DNA from: a virus
DNA: 42,425 nt
Strand: one strand, 5' to 3'
IMG/VR virus record: IMGVR_UViG_3300036418_000012
Location: 1-42,425 of that record
Made by a program: the position numbers and the translations under genes. The notes beneath the pieces were generated by a model that made no database searches, had not been told where the DNA came from, and saw only the letters and a list, made by a program, of their open reading frames with translations. Positions 1 through 9,317 of this stretch are shown piece by piece; position 1 is the first letter of the stretch; each line of letters starts with the position of its first letter.

Positions 1-105
1 GCCACGCTCCGCGATTCCAGCGGTCTAGTTCCCCGGCATGCTGAGTATGGGGCGCGATCATAGGCGGTTTCGATGGTCGAACGTACGATCGGGTCATCGG
101 CTGCC
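1..105. other. Left host flank (presumed)
   Basis: This DNA lies outside the left inverted repeat. It is too short to identify a gene. A plus-strand frame open from base 1 stops at 61-63, and a minus-strand ATG at 61-59 opens a frame running off the window (first residues MIAPHTQHAGELDRW). Either could be a fragment of a host gene; neither is recognised. Confidence 0.4.
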
Positions 106-175
106 TGTGGCTGCCGGAATTACGTGTCACTGGTCACCAGATTTACGTGTCACAGGTGTGACAAATAATTCCTGC
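106..175. repeat. Left prophage end with three transposase-site-like repeats
   Basis: Positions 106-130 form the outer inverted repeat. A second copy of the core, TTTACGTGTCAC, lies at 142-153, 23 bp inside the first copy at 119-130. A third copy in the opposite orientation (TGTGACAAATAATTCCTGC) lies at 157-175 and matches the right-end site at 42195-42213 at 17 of 19 bases. The 16-bp CCAGATTTACGTGTCA at 137-152 is an exact inverted match to 42303-42318, and GGAATTACGTGTCAC at 116-130 is an exact inverted match to 42196-42210. By analogy with Mu these would be sites L1-L3 bound by the transposase. From 176 to 299, up to the end of the last late gene, nothing recognisable is seen. Confidence 0.7.
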
Positions 176-299
176 ATATGGTTTTTCATAGCTCGCAAGA
201 TGCCCTCGCTTCAGATTGTGCGGTTCCGGCCCGATCTGACGAGAATCAAGCTGGCCGTCCCTAGCATCCCAGCGACCGTTATCTGCAGCTGAAATGCAC

Positions 300-1715
300 T
301 TACTGCAAGGCCGCCCCGTTACCCTTTACTGCCGCTCCGTTCCCCATAATGTGAGCCCCACCCGTCCTGGCGTATTTCGCAAAGCTCAGCAATTCTAAGG
401 AATAGATGCCCGTCGCCTGTCCAGTAAGTGTCGCACTAACCGTGCTGGGGCTGGGAACTAACTGGAATAACTGGGCTGAAGAGGCGCAATGAGATGTCGC
501 GCTCTCACCCCATGTCCAGCCGGTAAGAGGCATCGTAAATCCAATGGCATTGCACACATCCGTAGAGTTCGCCATCAGGAGGACGAGTTCATTGGGAAAA
601 CTCGTTGTAAGGCTAGCGGTTACAGGCGTTGTTCCCGTGGTGAGGTTGGACGCCACGAGGTCGAACACGTCCACGCCAGCCAGCTCATAGACAGCGAAAG
701 TCACGGTAACTCCGCCGTTATAGGTCGAGGCCGGAGTGACCGTGATCGTGTCTCGGCCCGCATTGAAGATCGAGGGCACCCAGAAACACCCGAAATAGTC
801 TGACTGTTCGCCAAGGAGCCTGGTCCATTGATTGCCCAGAGAATCGGTCACTGGCATCGGACTTTCCGCTCCTGATTGCCATGCGCCGCACACCACCAGC
901 GTATCTCCAGATGCGATTGGAACTGCCATCTCGTGGCTGGAGTAGGTCATCGGCAAATAACCGCCTGTGCCTCCACCATTCATGGCTTGAACTACCCGAG
1001 GTCCTGTCGTATTCTCCGACGAAAAAGCTATGTTGATAACCAACGGGAATTCGCTAGTGGTATATGACGGCATATTGCCGTAACTTCCGGCGCTGCTCAC
1101 CGTCTGAGAGTACATGGCCTTGAGGTAATTAGATGTGGACAGGCTGCTATCCACAGCAAAACCCGAGGTGGGTGTAAAAGTCCCTGTCTGCGAGTCTCCC
1201 AAGATGCTCAGAATGAACGCATTCCCTGAAGGGATGCTCAGGGCGGGCACACTCACTTGATCGGACCCAACCTCATCCATGGAACCGGTCAGAACGGGCG
1301 TCAGATTTCCGGCACCAGAGAGTTCAAAGGGGAATATATCGTAAACCTGGGCGTTGCCACTGGTAGAAGTGACGCTAATGCTGGTTGCCCCTCCAGTGGC
1401 GCTGGGACAGTAGAGAACGTCTACCCCGCCTGGAGGCGTCGAGTGAATATTGTAAGGCGGACTGATCCAATTTACGGCGCACCCGGCGCTGCTGATCACT
1501 GGCTGGTAACCCACCACAACATCCGTATTTGAGCCAGCAAAGATAAAGGCCCCATACCCATCCCCCGTGGCTACTGCCGCCATTGAGCAAGATGCGGTAA
1601 CGACCGACGCTGAGGTGCAGGGGGCCGGACTTTGCACAAGCGTGGGGCTAGAATGAGCATAAGCACAGCAGCAGAGGATTAAGAGCAAAGCATAGATGCT
1701 TTTCATTGTCATCAT
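300..1715 (-). CDS. Exported phage protein of unknown function (late operon, last gene)
   Basis: This 471-residue protein begins with three closely spaced Met codons. It then has a Sec-type signal sequence: Lys5, a hydrophobic core rich in Leu and Cys (residues 7-19) and a possible cleavage site after AYA at about residue 20. The rest is Ser/Thr/Gly-rich beta-type sequence like tail-fibre or surface-adhesion proteins, with two similar halves of roughly 200 residues. The C-terminus carries a short repeat (MGNGAAV, KGNGAAL). It starts two bases after the stop of the preceding gene and is the last gene before the left end. Its position fits a tail fibre or receptor-related protein, but a signal peptide is not expected on a virion protein, so secretion or surface display is possible. 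No family is recognised. Confidence 0.7.
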   Translation of the reverse strand: MMTMKSIYALLLILCCCAYAHSSPTLVQSPAPCTSASVVTASCSMAAVATGDGYGAFIFAGSNTDVVVGYQPVISSAGCAVNWISPPYNIHSTPPGGVDVLYCPSATGGATSISVTSTSGNAQVYDIFPFELSGAGNLTPVLTGSMDEVGSDQVSVPALSIPSGNAFILSILGDSQTGTFTPTSGFAVDSSLSTSNYLKAMYSQTVSSAGSYGNMPSYTTSEFPLVINIAFSSENTTGPRVVQAMNGGGTGGYLPMTYSSHEMAVPIASGDTLVVCGAWQSGAESPMPVTDSLGNQWTRLLGEQSDYFGCFWVPSIFNAGRDTITVTPASTYNGGVTVTFAVYELAGVDVFDLVASNLTTGTTPVTASLTTSFPNELVLLMANSTDVCNAIGFTMPLTGWTWGESATSHCASSAQLFQLVPSPSTVSATLTGQATGIYSLELLSFAKYARTGGAHIMGNGAAVKGNGAALQ

Positions 1716-1716
1716 C

Positions 1717-2952
1717 TTAGTTTCCTATTAATTCGATCACGGTTCCTGGCATAAGTTGGTAGCCCGATCCAACCTTAAAATCGATCTGGGTAATGGCCGA
1801 GGTTCCCCTCCACCGAAGCGCCGTAGTCTCAAGAACAATGGTGCTATTCGCCCAATACGTGCCGGTTGTCGTGATGCTCTTGATAAGCCCAACATTTGTG
1901 TAGTTTAAGATCGTCCCTACGAGATTCCCCGGAGTTTGCCCGTCGCCCTGCCCGCCAAGACCTATCATCGCATTGCTCTGACCAAGGCTGTTGGAGCAGG
2001 TCCATGCCGCAGTGGATGCCTCTCCTGAAGAGCAGAATACCCAGTCATAGTCATTGCCGGTGTCGGAATTTATGTACATTTGAATATAGTTGTCACTCCC
2101 ATTGTCCATCAAGTTATAAGCCATGACAGTTAGGTTCGTGCAGGTTTGCGGGATGTTTGCAAAGCTGACGTCGGAAGTATTTGCCGCCACGGATACGGTC
2201 ATGGGAGTCATGCACCCGCCACCGCCCGTACTCACGGTGGTGGTTGCGGCTTCCACCGTCCAATTTGTCCCGTCGCAGAAGGCACCCACTTTATGGGTTC
2301 CCCCGCCTGCTGTGAGGACCGCTCCCCACGAAGCGACTGGACTGTCGATGACAGTTGTGTGATAGCCCACGGAAGAGGTGCAGGGGTAGGCCGCCACAAT
2401 GTTTGCATAGGTGTCTGCTGGGACTATTACCACTGCCGACTGTCCGGTGTTCGTAGCGGTGAAGGACTTCCCAGCCACGTCCTCGGGCGTCGAGACAAGA
2501 ATGCCATTGTCGGTCCAACTGGTTGAGGACGACCCCGATCCCGAGCCAGAACTGCCGGTATTCCCTTGCTGAAACGGCGTCCGATCATCAGTGACACTCG
2601 TGATGGCGGAGCTGCTCGCCACCACCACCGCAACTGGAATATCGGAGGTGGTAAAAGCCGTGGCCTTGGTTGCTGGAGAGCAATTTGCGCTCGTGTTCAA
2701 GTACACATAGTTGTTGCCGCTCACCATGGTCAAGCTTCCACCTGCATAAGTAACAACGGTCCCCGAGCAGAATGCAGTTCCAGGCCCAACATTCAGGGTC
2801 AGCCCAGCCCCTGCCGTAGGCCGGTATCCAGGCGCGGTACCATTCACATATTTAGCGTTCACCGCGTCGATGGGAGCTGTTTGCGTCTGCGGCTGTTGTG
2901 CAGTCACGACTTGAACGGCTGCCAGGGCTAAAACTACTAAAGACTTTCTCAT
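1717..2952 (-). CDS. Exported tail-fibre-like protein with signal peptide
   Basis: The ATG at 2952 follows a good ribosome-binding site (TAAGGAGAATC), so it is preferred over a start seven codons upstream. The 411-residue product begins MRKSLVVLALAAVQVVTAQQ, a typical signal peptide with probable cleavage after VTA. Residues 22-110 resemble the N-terminal segment of phage tail-fibre proteins (YVNGTAPGYRPT, then beta-rich sequence ending in DDRTPFQ). A Gly/Ser linker follows at about residue 130, then Thr/Ser-rich beta domains with several Cys. It lies between a tail fibre gene and another signal-peptide protein. Probably a receptor-binding or surface protein; the export signal is unexplained. 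Confidence 0.7.
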   Translation of the reverse strand: MRKSLVVLALAAVQVVTAQQPQTQTAPIDAVNAKYVNGTAPGYRPTAGAGLTLNVGPGTAFCSGTVVTYAGGSLTMVSGNNYVYLNTSANCSPATKATAFTTSDIPVAVVVASSSAITSVTDDRTPFQQGNTGSSGSGSGSSSTSWTDNGILVSTPEDVAGKSFTATNTGQSAVVIVPADTYANIVAAYPCTSSVGYHTTVIDSPVASWGAVLTAGGGTHKVGAFCDGTNWTVEAATTTVSTGGGGCMTPMTVSVAANTSDVSFANIPQTCTNLTVMAYNLMDNGSDNYIQMYINSDTGNDYDWVFCSSGEASTAAWTCSNSLGQSNAMIGLGGQGDGQTPGNLVGTILNYTNVGLIKSITTTGTYWANSTIVLETTALRWRGTSAITQIDFKVGSGYQLMPGTVIELIGN

Positions 2953-2960
2953 GATTCTCC

Positions 2961-4205
2961 TTATGCAAAACAAGCCGCAGTGGCAGTAACGCCGGTGTCT
3001 GATGCGGTGAGGTAAAGGTTTGTGGCGTCGAACATCGGCGTCTGAAAGACAATTTGCCCCATCGCGGTCATCTGAATTGTTACTGCCCTTGGAGCACTGG
3101 ACATACCATGAGCAACGGTGAAGTTGCCGGGAGCACTGGACGTGAGTGCCACATTTGTTATTGCTTCAGTAATTGAACCGCCAGAACTACCAGAACCAGT
3201 TGTTGCGGTATTGGATAAGCCATACACGCGCACCGTGCCTGAGGCCAGAGTGCCACTCTCTACGCAGATTCTGAAGGCGTTCACTCCTGCATTGTTGCTA
3301 TATAAACCCCACGCCTGAAACCCATAAGGATCGCCATTTTGGTAGCAAGCGATACCCTCCATCCTGATACTTTTGTTGGCAGTAGCGCTCAAAGGATTCG
3401 TTAGCCTGATCGAAGCCCTCATAGGGTGTGCGGCGGCAGCGGCGAGGCCACTTCTGTCACTGCCGCCGAATATCACCAACCCGTCAACACCTGACTGATT
3501 GTTAGTTCCTGAAGATCCACTTTGAAGGTCAGTGTTGGTCTGTCTCCACGAATAGAGAGAACTTGTGTCCCAGGATGTCCCTTCGGTGGTCGAAAACTGA
3601 AGGATTGGGCAAGTTCCATTCGTCCCCACCTGAAGGTCAACTATCTCTATCAAATAGTCGTCATAATCGGAACTCAGAGCTGTGGTGAAATCGAGTTCCG
3701 TTCCGCCGCTCGCCGTGTGCTGCTCAAGCAAGACAAGGCCACTCGGAACACTTGAACTATCCCCACCGCCTGAGGCCGCTTGCCATGTAGGTTCTGCGCC
3801 TGGTCCAGCAGATGTGAGCACCTGTCCTGCAGATCCGGCCGGAAGGCGTGCAGGAGCGCCTGATGCTCCACCTATTATGATGTCGCCTTCCGCCGTCATC
3901 GGATTCGCCATACCGCCAGCCCCGGCCTGCCAACTAGGCTCAGCGCCAGCGCCACCCGATGTAAGTACTTGACCCGATGTCCCTGCAGGGAGGCGTGTCA
4001 AAGCGCCAGCAGCGCCTCCTACAATCAGATCGCCTTCGGCACTCATCACATTGATCAGCGGCGCCGGCGTGACGACATCCCAACTCGACCCGTTGTCGCG
4101 CATTGCGACGTTCGTATCGGTTGCAAAGAACAACCGCCCAGCTACGCCAGCCGCTGGGATATTCGCGATTACGTCCTTCAAAATCACCTGAGACAACAGA
4201 GCCAT
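2961..4205 (-). CDS. Tail fibre protein with tandem 49-residue repeats
   Basis: The start at 4205 (MALLSQVILKDVIANIP) lies 8 bp after the stop of the tail-tip gene. The open frame extends 34 codons upstream, but that part overlaps the tail-tip gene and looks non-coding. The 414-residue product has an N-terminal segment typical of tail fibres (GRLFFATDTNVAMRDNGSSW). Two tandem copies of a 49-residue unit follow, at about 54-98 and 103-147, each containing AEGD, a Gly-Gly-Ala step, RLPAG and SGQVLTS or AGQVLTS. The C-terminal half is Ser/Thr/Gly-rich. Such repeats probably form the fibre shaft. It likely binds the host surface. Function is inferred from position and repeat style. Confidence 0.75.
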   Translation of the reverse strand: MALLSQVILKDVIANIPAAGVAGRLFFATDTNVAMRDNGSSWDVVTPAPLINVMSAEGDLIVGGAAGALTRLPAGTSGQVLTSGGAGAEPSWQAGAGGMANPMTAEGDIIIGGASGAPARLPAGSAGQVLTSAGPGAEPTWQAASGGGDSSSVPSGLVLLEQHTASGGTELDFTTALSSDYDDYLIEIVDLQVGTNGTCPILQFSTTEGTSWDTSSLYSWRQTNTDLQSGSSGTNNQSGVDGLVIFGGSDRSGLAAAAAHPMRASIRLTNPLSATANKSIRMEGIACYQNGDPYGFQAWGLYSNNAGVNAFRICVESGTLASGTVRVYGLSNTATTGSGSSGGSITEAITNVALTSSAPGNFTVAHGMSSAPRAVTIQMTAMGQIVFQTPMFDATNLYLTASDTGVTATAACFA

Positions 4206-4213
4206 GATCCCCC

Positions 4214-7200
4214 CTAAACCACGTAAATTAAATCGGTGCCGGTGTCGTAGATTGTGTCGCCGGCGTCGGTGGTCAGAACGCTGCCAGGCAAGACTAGATT
4301 GCCCCACACAGTAACTGGCGCAGAACCAGAGGCAGTTGGTGCGGCCACACTCGTCGCAGTGATCGTATGAGTACCGGACTGATTCGGCGCCGCATATAAA
4401 CCGCTCGCATCAATCAGGCCTACAGTCACGTTACCGCCGGCGATCTCATCCACACTCCACAACACGTTCAGGTTTGCGTCGCCTGTCACGCTCGCGGAGA
4501 ACTGTTGGGTGGATCCGGCCGATACGCTTGCGCTTGCCGGCGTCACCGTGACTAGGGTCGGGGCTACCGTTCCAGATGTGCAGAACAAGGCGAAGACGTC
4601 CGCCTCGCCATTCCACACGTCATTCGATCCATCCTGAAAAGTGATGTGCACGACGTTGCTGGCGTCGAGATAACACGATCCAACGCCCTGCGCATGATGG
4701 CCGCCAATAATCAGCCCATCGCTTGACCCAACCATTGCCTCCAGAGTTGAACCGTCTCCCGCGCTCGCCGGCAATTCAAAAGTCGCGCCATTTGCGGCGT
4801 TCTTCTGACATCCGACGCCGAAGATTTTGCCGTTCGTCAGTGTGCACTGCATCCAATTTGCGCCGCCGACGGTCTCCGTGGTCACCGATCCCATGTTGTT
4901 CTGCCAGCCAAAGACCAGCACAGATGCATTGCCATGCGTGATGTGGCTGGAGCTGTCGATGTAGTTAAAGTGGACGACCAGGTCCACATCCACATAAGCG
5001 CCGACCGACTGATTGTTGTTTTCCGTTGACGGGCTGTCATGCGGAAAAGCGACTGCAAAAACCTTGCCTGCGGTGAATCCAGTCGGCAGAGTGATGGTCG
5101 CGCCATCCGCCAGCACGCCCTGACCGAAGACAATCACCTCACCGCCCAGCAACGTCAGTTGGAGCCATGTGATGCCGTTCGCTGTAGTCGTGGTATCGCT
5201 GCTCAACCAGCTCAGCGCCGCGAAGTTGACATCGCCGCTCCATGTCGTACCGTCGCAATCGGAATAGATCAGCGTCAGAAGCCTTGTTGCATCGGCCTCG
5301 CAAAGCTGAATGATGCGCATCGAGTGGTATTCGATATTCGCGCCGGCCGGCCCAGCCCACGCCAGCAAATTAGCGGCCGGGAAACCGGTCGACGGAAGGT
5401 TGAATTGTGTGCCGCTGGGCTGCTGCCCGGTGAAGAACACAAAGGTTCCACCATCGGCTAGATCGATCCCCGTGTAATTGTTGTCATTGCCTGGATCGCT
5501 GCCAGGCACATTGGGCCAGCCTGCCTGCAAGGGATCGCTGGTGTCGTACATGACCGCTTCGTTGTATGGCCCAAGCGCGAATTCGATTTCGCCGCTATTG
5601 TCATCCGGCTTGAGCATGATCTCTGCGCCCGAGGTGGCCGCCTGGCAACTCGGCGGATACACCGTGAGAGGCTCCAGAACCTCGTAGTCACCGGCGTACT
5701 GAAAATTGCAAGTCGGATCGATGGTCACCCGGTCGCCCGGCCGGACAGCGCCTGCCAGATTGCCAAACGCATCTTGCGCGAAGAGTGAGGTGCGAAGCTT
5801 TACGGTGGGCGGCGTGACGTAAGGAGTAGCATCGAGGCCGAGCAAGCGATCGCGCTCATAACAAGTGAGGCGGCTGGCCTGGTCAAACGTCGCGGTGGCG
5901 TAATCCAGTTGCTGTTTCACCTTGTTGCGTTGCCGCGGAATACCTAGCCCCACAGCGCCACGCGCGAGCATGTTTGTCTTGTGCCAGAACTCCGGATAGC
6001 GTTCCTTAAAGCGTGAATAGAGGAGCCCGCAGCCACCGCCGGCACCCACGTTCGATGGATAATTGGAGCCTTTCGAAACCAGTTCGAACGTAGTCGGATC
6101 CACCTCTTCGGGCGTGCCGGGATTCAGGACATCGGGCACGCTGTAGACGGCCCAGTTGCCGTCATAGGTTGTGTTGGTGCCACCGATCGCAATCCGGTCC
6201 AACGCTTCGAACGGATGTGGATCCACAGTGGTGACAACCGGCCTGCCATCGCTTCCGGTGGCGATCGACGCAATCTCGCTGCACTGCGGAATGAGCAAAT
6301 CTCGATAAGTTGCGACAAAGCGGTTCGCCGTGGTGTGGAGCGTCCGATCGCCCGCGTCCCAAGAGCCTGGCAGAATATGTGTGCGGTTAAACGTGAACAC
6401 GCTGGATCGCGGCATATCGCAATTGAGCCCGATCTTGCCGCCATATTCCGACGAAAAACTGCGGCAGCATAGCAGAATCTGTTCGAGCACCGCCTGCAGC
6501 GTGGTCTGCGAAGTGAATGCATAATTGCCCGTGAAGCGCCGGCGTCCGTTCGCTAAGATCTCGTCGAAATATTGCGCGGCCTGATAGATCGATCCCCAAT
6601 CAAATCGATTCTGCACAGCAGAGGGGAGCGCATCTGGGCCGGTGGTCAGAGAAAGTCCGTAATCGGGAAAGATCTTCCGCCGCAAAAGCACATCGACGAA
6701 GTGCCACGCTGGATTTGTGGTGAAAGCGTAGCCCGTCTGGTTTCCTTCATCATCAAAGAGACTGCAGCGCAACGCCCGCCACAGCCCGATCGGCGCGATA
6801 TCGCCCCACTGCGTAGGATCGTTCTGGTGGGTGTTGGTCTGGTTTTGGATCGGCTGTTTGCGCATGATCGCGTAGTACGCGACGCGCGAATAAGCCAAGG
6901 GCTGAATAGCAGAGGGAAACTGCGCAAAGAGAACGTCGACGCCCTGGTCCGGACCGCTTGACGAGGGATTCAGGCCCGATCCAATAGTGGAATCGCAGCC
7001 GCTATGAAAATTGAACACAAGCGACGGACCACCGTCGAGCGCGCCCACCCAGGTCTGGCCGCTGAATCCCGAAGGCGGCGTGGCAGATGGCGCGAACGTT
7101 GTCGCGGTTCCACCGCCGGTCCACACGAGAACGTCATTGATCCACAGCTCACTGCATCCATCCCACTCGCCATGGCCCAGCAGCCAAGTTCCTACACGCG

Positions 7201-7348
7201 TATAGTCCATGTGCGAGTTGCCGGTATTCTGCAGCTCGTAGTACTTGTCGCGCTTGCCGGTCACCCAGGCATAGCCGTAGGTCAGCGGAATCGGCGTACC
7301 TGAAGTTTCGCTTGCAGAACTCGTCTGCGTTGTGAATGCATTTGCCAT
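4214..7348 (-). CDS. Tail tip attachment protein (gpJ-like) with C-terminal Ig-like domain
   Basis: This 1044-residue protein starts MANAFTTQTSSASETSGTPIPLTYG, typical of the large tail-tip/host-specificity proteins of siphoviruses. The segment at about 20-560, with GVDVLFAQFPSAIQPLAYS and a long beta-rich region around 480-600, matches the phage tail-tip architecture. Residues about 620-920 hold three similar beta blocks, probably carbohydrate-contacting. Residues about 929-1014 form a bacterial Ig-like (Big_2) domain: VTPASASVSAGSTQQFSASV, then DASGLYAAP and GTHTITATS. It lies directly after the gpL-like gene, sharing its boundary base, as expected for the central tail fibre/hub. It should contact the receptor at the tail tip. 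Confidence 0.8.
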   Translation of the reverse strand: MANAFTTQTSSASETSGTPIPLTYGYAWVTGKRDKYYELQNTGNSHMDYTRVGTWLLGHGEWDGCSELWINDVLVWTGGGTATTFAPSATPPSGFSGQTWVGALDGGPSLVFNFHSGCDSTIGSGLNPSSSGPDQGVDVLFAQFPSAIQPLAYSRVAYYAIMRKQPIQNQTNTHQNDPTQWGDIAPIGLWRALRCSLFDDEGNQTGYAFTTNPAWHFVDVLLRRKIFPDYGLSLTTGPDALPSAVQNRFDWGSIYQAAQYFDEILANGRRRFTGNYAFTSQTTLQAVLEQILLCCRSFSSEYGGKIGLNCDMPRSSVFTFNRTHILPGSWDAGDRTLHTTANRFVATYRDLLIPQCSEIASIATGSDGRPVVTTVDPHPFEALDRIAIGGTNTTYDGNWAVYSVPDVLNPGTPEEVDPTTFELVSKGSNYPSNVGAGGGCGLLYSRFKERYPEFWHKTNMLARGAVGLGIPRQRNKVKQQLDYATATFDQASRLTCYERDRLLGLDATPYVTPPTVKLRTSLFAQDAFGNLAGAVRPGDRVTIDPTCNFQYAGDYEVLEPLTVYPPSCQAATSGAEIMLKPDDNSGEIEFALGPYNEAVMYDTSDPLQAGWPNVPGSDPGNDNNYTGIDLADGGTFVFFTGQQPSGTQFNLPSTGFPAANLLAWAGPAGANIEYHSMRIIQLCEADATRLLTLIYSDCDGTTWSGDVNFAALSWLSSDTTTTANGITWLQLTLLGGEVIVFGQGVLADGATITLPTGFTAGKVFAVAFPHDSPSTENNNQSVGAYVDVDLVVHFNYIDSSSHITHGNASVLVFGWQNNMGSVTTETVGGANWMQCTLTNGKIFGVGCQKNAANGATFELPASAGDGSTLEAMVGSSDGLIIGGHHAQGVGSCYLDASNVVHITFQDGSNDVWNGEADVFALFCTSGTVAPTLVTVTPASASVSAGSTQQFSASVTGDANLNVLWSVDEIAGGNVTVGLIDASGLYAAPNQSGTHTITATSVAAPTASGSAPVTVWGNLVLPGSVLTTDAGDTIYDTGTDLIYVV

Positions 7349-8472
7349 TAGATCTTTCGCCGCCTGTTGATGACGTTCGAAGCAGTGTTCGCGGTCGCTT
7401 CGCCGTAGTTCTTCTCGTAGTCATTCATGGTGACCATGATTCGCTCGAGCACCTGGCAGGTCTGAAAGCTATAACTGCATTCCGTGGCTTGTGTCGATCC
7501 GCAGCGGCGGCCGCCCCATTGCAATTGGCACGTCTCGCAATAGATTTCGAGCGGCGTATCGTCCTGCGAAGGGTTCAGCAGTTGGGAGCCTTTGAGCTGC
7601 ACAGTATCGACGCCGATTTCGTCCACCGTGAGTGTGCCGTGTACTTCAAGCCAGGACGCCTGGGCATCGGGCTGCCATAGGCGATATACGAAAAACGCAC
7701 CTTCGAGTGCCGATGCCCGTATGATCTTCTCGACGTCCCGCGAAAGAGTGTCGCCGCTAAGATTCTGCACGACGAAAGATCCAATGTCGGTCTGCAGCGA
7801 GCGATGAAATGAGAACTGCGAAACGCTCAGCAGCCATGGCGTATAGGTTGTCGGAGACGACGCTGGTTGCTCCCACTCGGGGGCTCCGGCATATGTGTTG
7901 TAGAGCCAAGTCACAGATGCGTGCACCGTATCGTCAGGGTTCGCGGAGGCAGGTCCGATGACATAGATCGCTGCCGGAAAAGAACCTCCAAAATAGCTCC
8001 ATGCCGTGGTGAAGATCTGCACAGTCAAGACGGAGCCGGCATCGGGAAGGTTGGGAATAGCTACAGGTCCGGTGACCCCCAAGGCCGCGCCGACCAGGTG
8101 AACCCCGCCCACGCCGTAATCGTTATGAGAATTGTTAGTCGAAGGTGAGTACGTGAGCTGAATCGTCGCGCCGCCATTGCCGTCGAAGACAATCTCTGTG
8201 GTCCCGTTGGGGAAGCCCGTACCTTCAGTCCAGTCTGACCAGTTGATCGTGCAGGCGGCCGGCCCGTCCGGGACGATGAGTATAGCCCCTGGGCCGCTTG
8301 CCTCGACGTTCGTATCGGTAGGCACGCCGGTGATCACGTTCGGCGCCACGATCACACGATCTGACCAGTAGTGCAGGTTCCCATTCACGTCCAGGACGTC
8401 GAGAAGGTTGGCAGGCGCGATGCCCGTGCGCGCGCCGCCGATTGCTTTGAGCGAGGCAGGATAGCTGATCAC
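7348..8472 (-). CDS. Distal tail hub protein, gpL/DUF2163-like with Cys cluster
   Basis: A GTG start at 8472 overlaps the previous stop (GTGA) and follows AGGTGATGCG. The frame is open further upstream but overlaps the neighbouring gene and is not protein-like there. The 374-residue product ends in a Cys-rich module with C312, C315, C324, C332 and C339 (YCETCQLQWGGRRCG, then CSYSFQTCQ). This is the pattern seen in minor tail proteins of the gpL and DUF2163/BR0599 type; lambda gpL binds an iron-sulfur cluster with such cysteines. The N-terminal two thirds contain Thr/Gly-rich beta sequence with a possible carbohydrate-binding fold. It lies between the distal tail protein and the tip protein, as gpL does in lambda. 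The cofactor is an inference. Confidence 0.75.
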   Translation of the reverse strand: MISYPASLKAIGGARTGIAPANLLDVLDVNGNLHYWSDRVIVAPNVITGVPTDTNVEASGPGAILIVPDGPAACTINWSDWTEGTGFPNGTTEIVFDGNGGATIQLTYSPSTNNSHNDYGVGGVHLVGAALGVTGPVAIPNLPDAGSVLTVQIFTTAWSYFGGSFPAAIYVIGPASANPDDTVHASVTWLYNTYAGAPEWEQPASSPTTYTPWLLSVSQFSFHRSLQTDIGSFVVQNLSGDTLSRDVEKIIRASALEGAFFVYRLWQPDAQASWLEVHGTLTVDEIGVDTVQLKGSQLLNPSQDDTPLEIYCETCQLQWGGRRCGSTQATECSYSFQTCQVLERIMVTMNDYEKNYGEATANTASNVINRRRKI

Positions 8473-9317
8473 CGCATCACCTGAAGGGCATACCAACTGA
8501 TCTTGGTTCCTGAGGAGCTGCTGTTCTTGGCGGCATCCACAACGACCTGAACATCGTGAATATCGAGGCTTACATCGGGCTGCGAAAGCACCATCTGCGG
8601 CCCCAACTCCGTGGCCGCGTAGCAATCCACCGTCTGCAGCTTCACGCTGTCGAGATAGACATCGCACTGTCCGTATTCAGGGCCTCGCACGAGCCATAGT
8701 TGGAAGCCATAGCCGCGATACTCATAGGTCGCCCAGTCGCCCGCAGTGGCGCCCCCATCTGTCATCACCAGGCCCGGCAACGTCTCGCGTGCAACACCGC
8801 CAAGAGTCACGGTCGGCGCGGCCACTGCAGCCTCGGCCCATGCGCCACTGGTCGCGAGCTTCTGATCGCCACGATCGTTCGCGACAAAGAACATGACCGA
8901 ATCGTGATTCCAGTCGGAGGGATAGGAAAGCATGGGAGCCTGGGGCATCTCTTCGAAGGTGACGTTCTGCACGTCATACATCCCGTTGCCCGTCTCCACC
9001 GGAGTCACTTCCGTGGTGAATCGTCCGACGTAGTGGCGGCCTCCGCCATCGTGATCGATGATCGTGAAGTAGCCGTCTTCATACTGCTCGCCGTACCACT
9101 TCAATCGCTGCACGCAATCCCAAGAACGAGTGCTCCAGGTGAAATTGAAGGTATGGCCCGTGTTCTGTGTTTCGCGCGTCCAGGGCGTTCCACCGATCGC
9201 TTTCTTGTGGAGTTGCGTTCCGGCCCGCTTACGTGTGAATCCGTAGTTCGGGCACATCGAATCTTGAATGTCCGATTCCCAGATCGCTGTCAGATTGAGG
9301 ATGTCGGTCTCAGGCAA
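8469..9317 (-). CDS. Distal tail protein
   Basis: This 282-residue protein overlaps the end of the tape-measure gene by 8 bp and the next gene by 4 bp, so the three are likely translationally coupled. The N-terminal 130 residues contain YGFTRKRAGTQLHKKAIGG, FNFTWSTRSWDCVQRLKWYGEQYEDGY(F) and DGGGRHYVGRFTT, typical of the protein that follows the tape measure in siphoviruses. The C-terminal half (about 135-282, from PSDWNHDSVMFFVAND) looks like a beta-sandwich that could bind carbohydrate. The role as a distal tail component is inferred from position and fold style; no specific family is certain. Confidence 0.65.
   Translation of the reverse strand: MPETDILNLTAIWESDIQDSMCPNYGFTRKRAGTQLHKKAIGGTPWTRETQNTGHTFNFTWSTRSWDCVQRLKWYGEQYEDGYFTIIDHDGGGRHYVGRFTTEVTPVETGNGMYDVQNVTFEEMPQAPMLSYPSDWNHDSVMFFVANDRGDQKLATSGAWAEAAVAAPTVTLGGVARETLPGLVMTDGGATAGDWATYEYRGYGFQLWLVRGPEYGQCDVYLDSVKLQTVDCYAATELGPQMVLSQPDVSLDIHDVQVVVDAAKNSSSSGTKISWYALQVMR

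Noticed and set aside
38-292. 84-codon plus-strand frame across the left end
   Set aside because: It crosses the inverted repeats of the prophage end, and its peptide mostly reflects them (ITCHWSPDLRVTG); not a gene.
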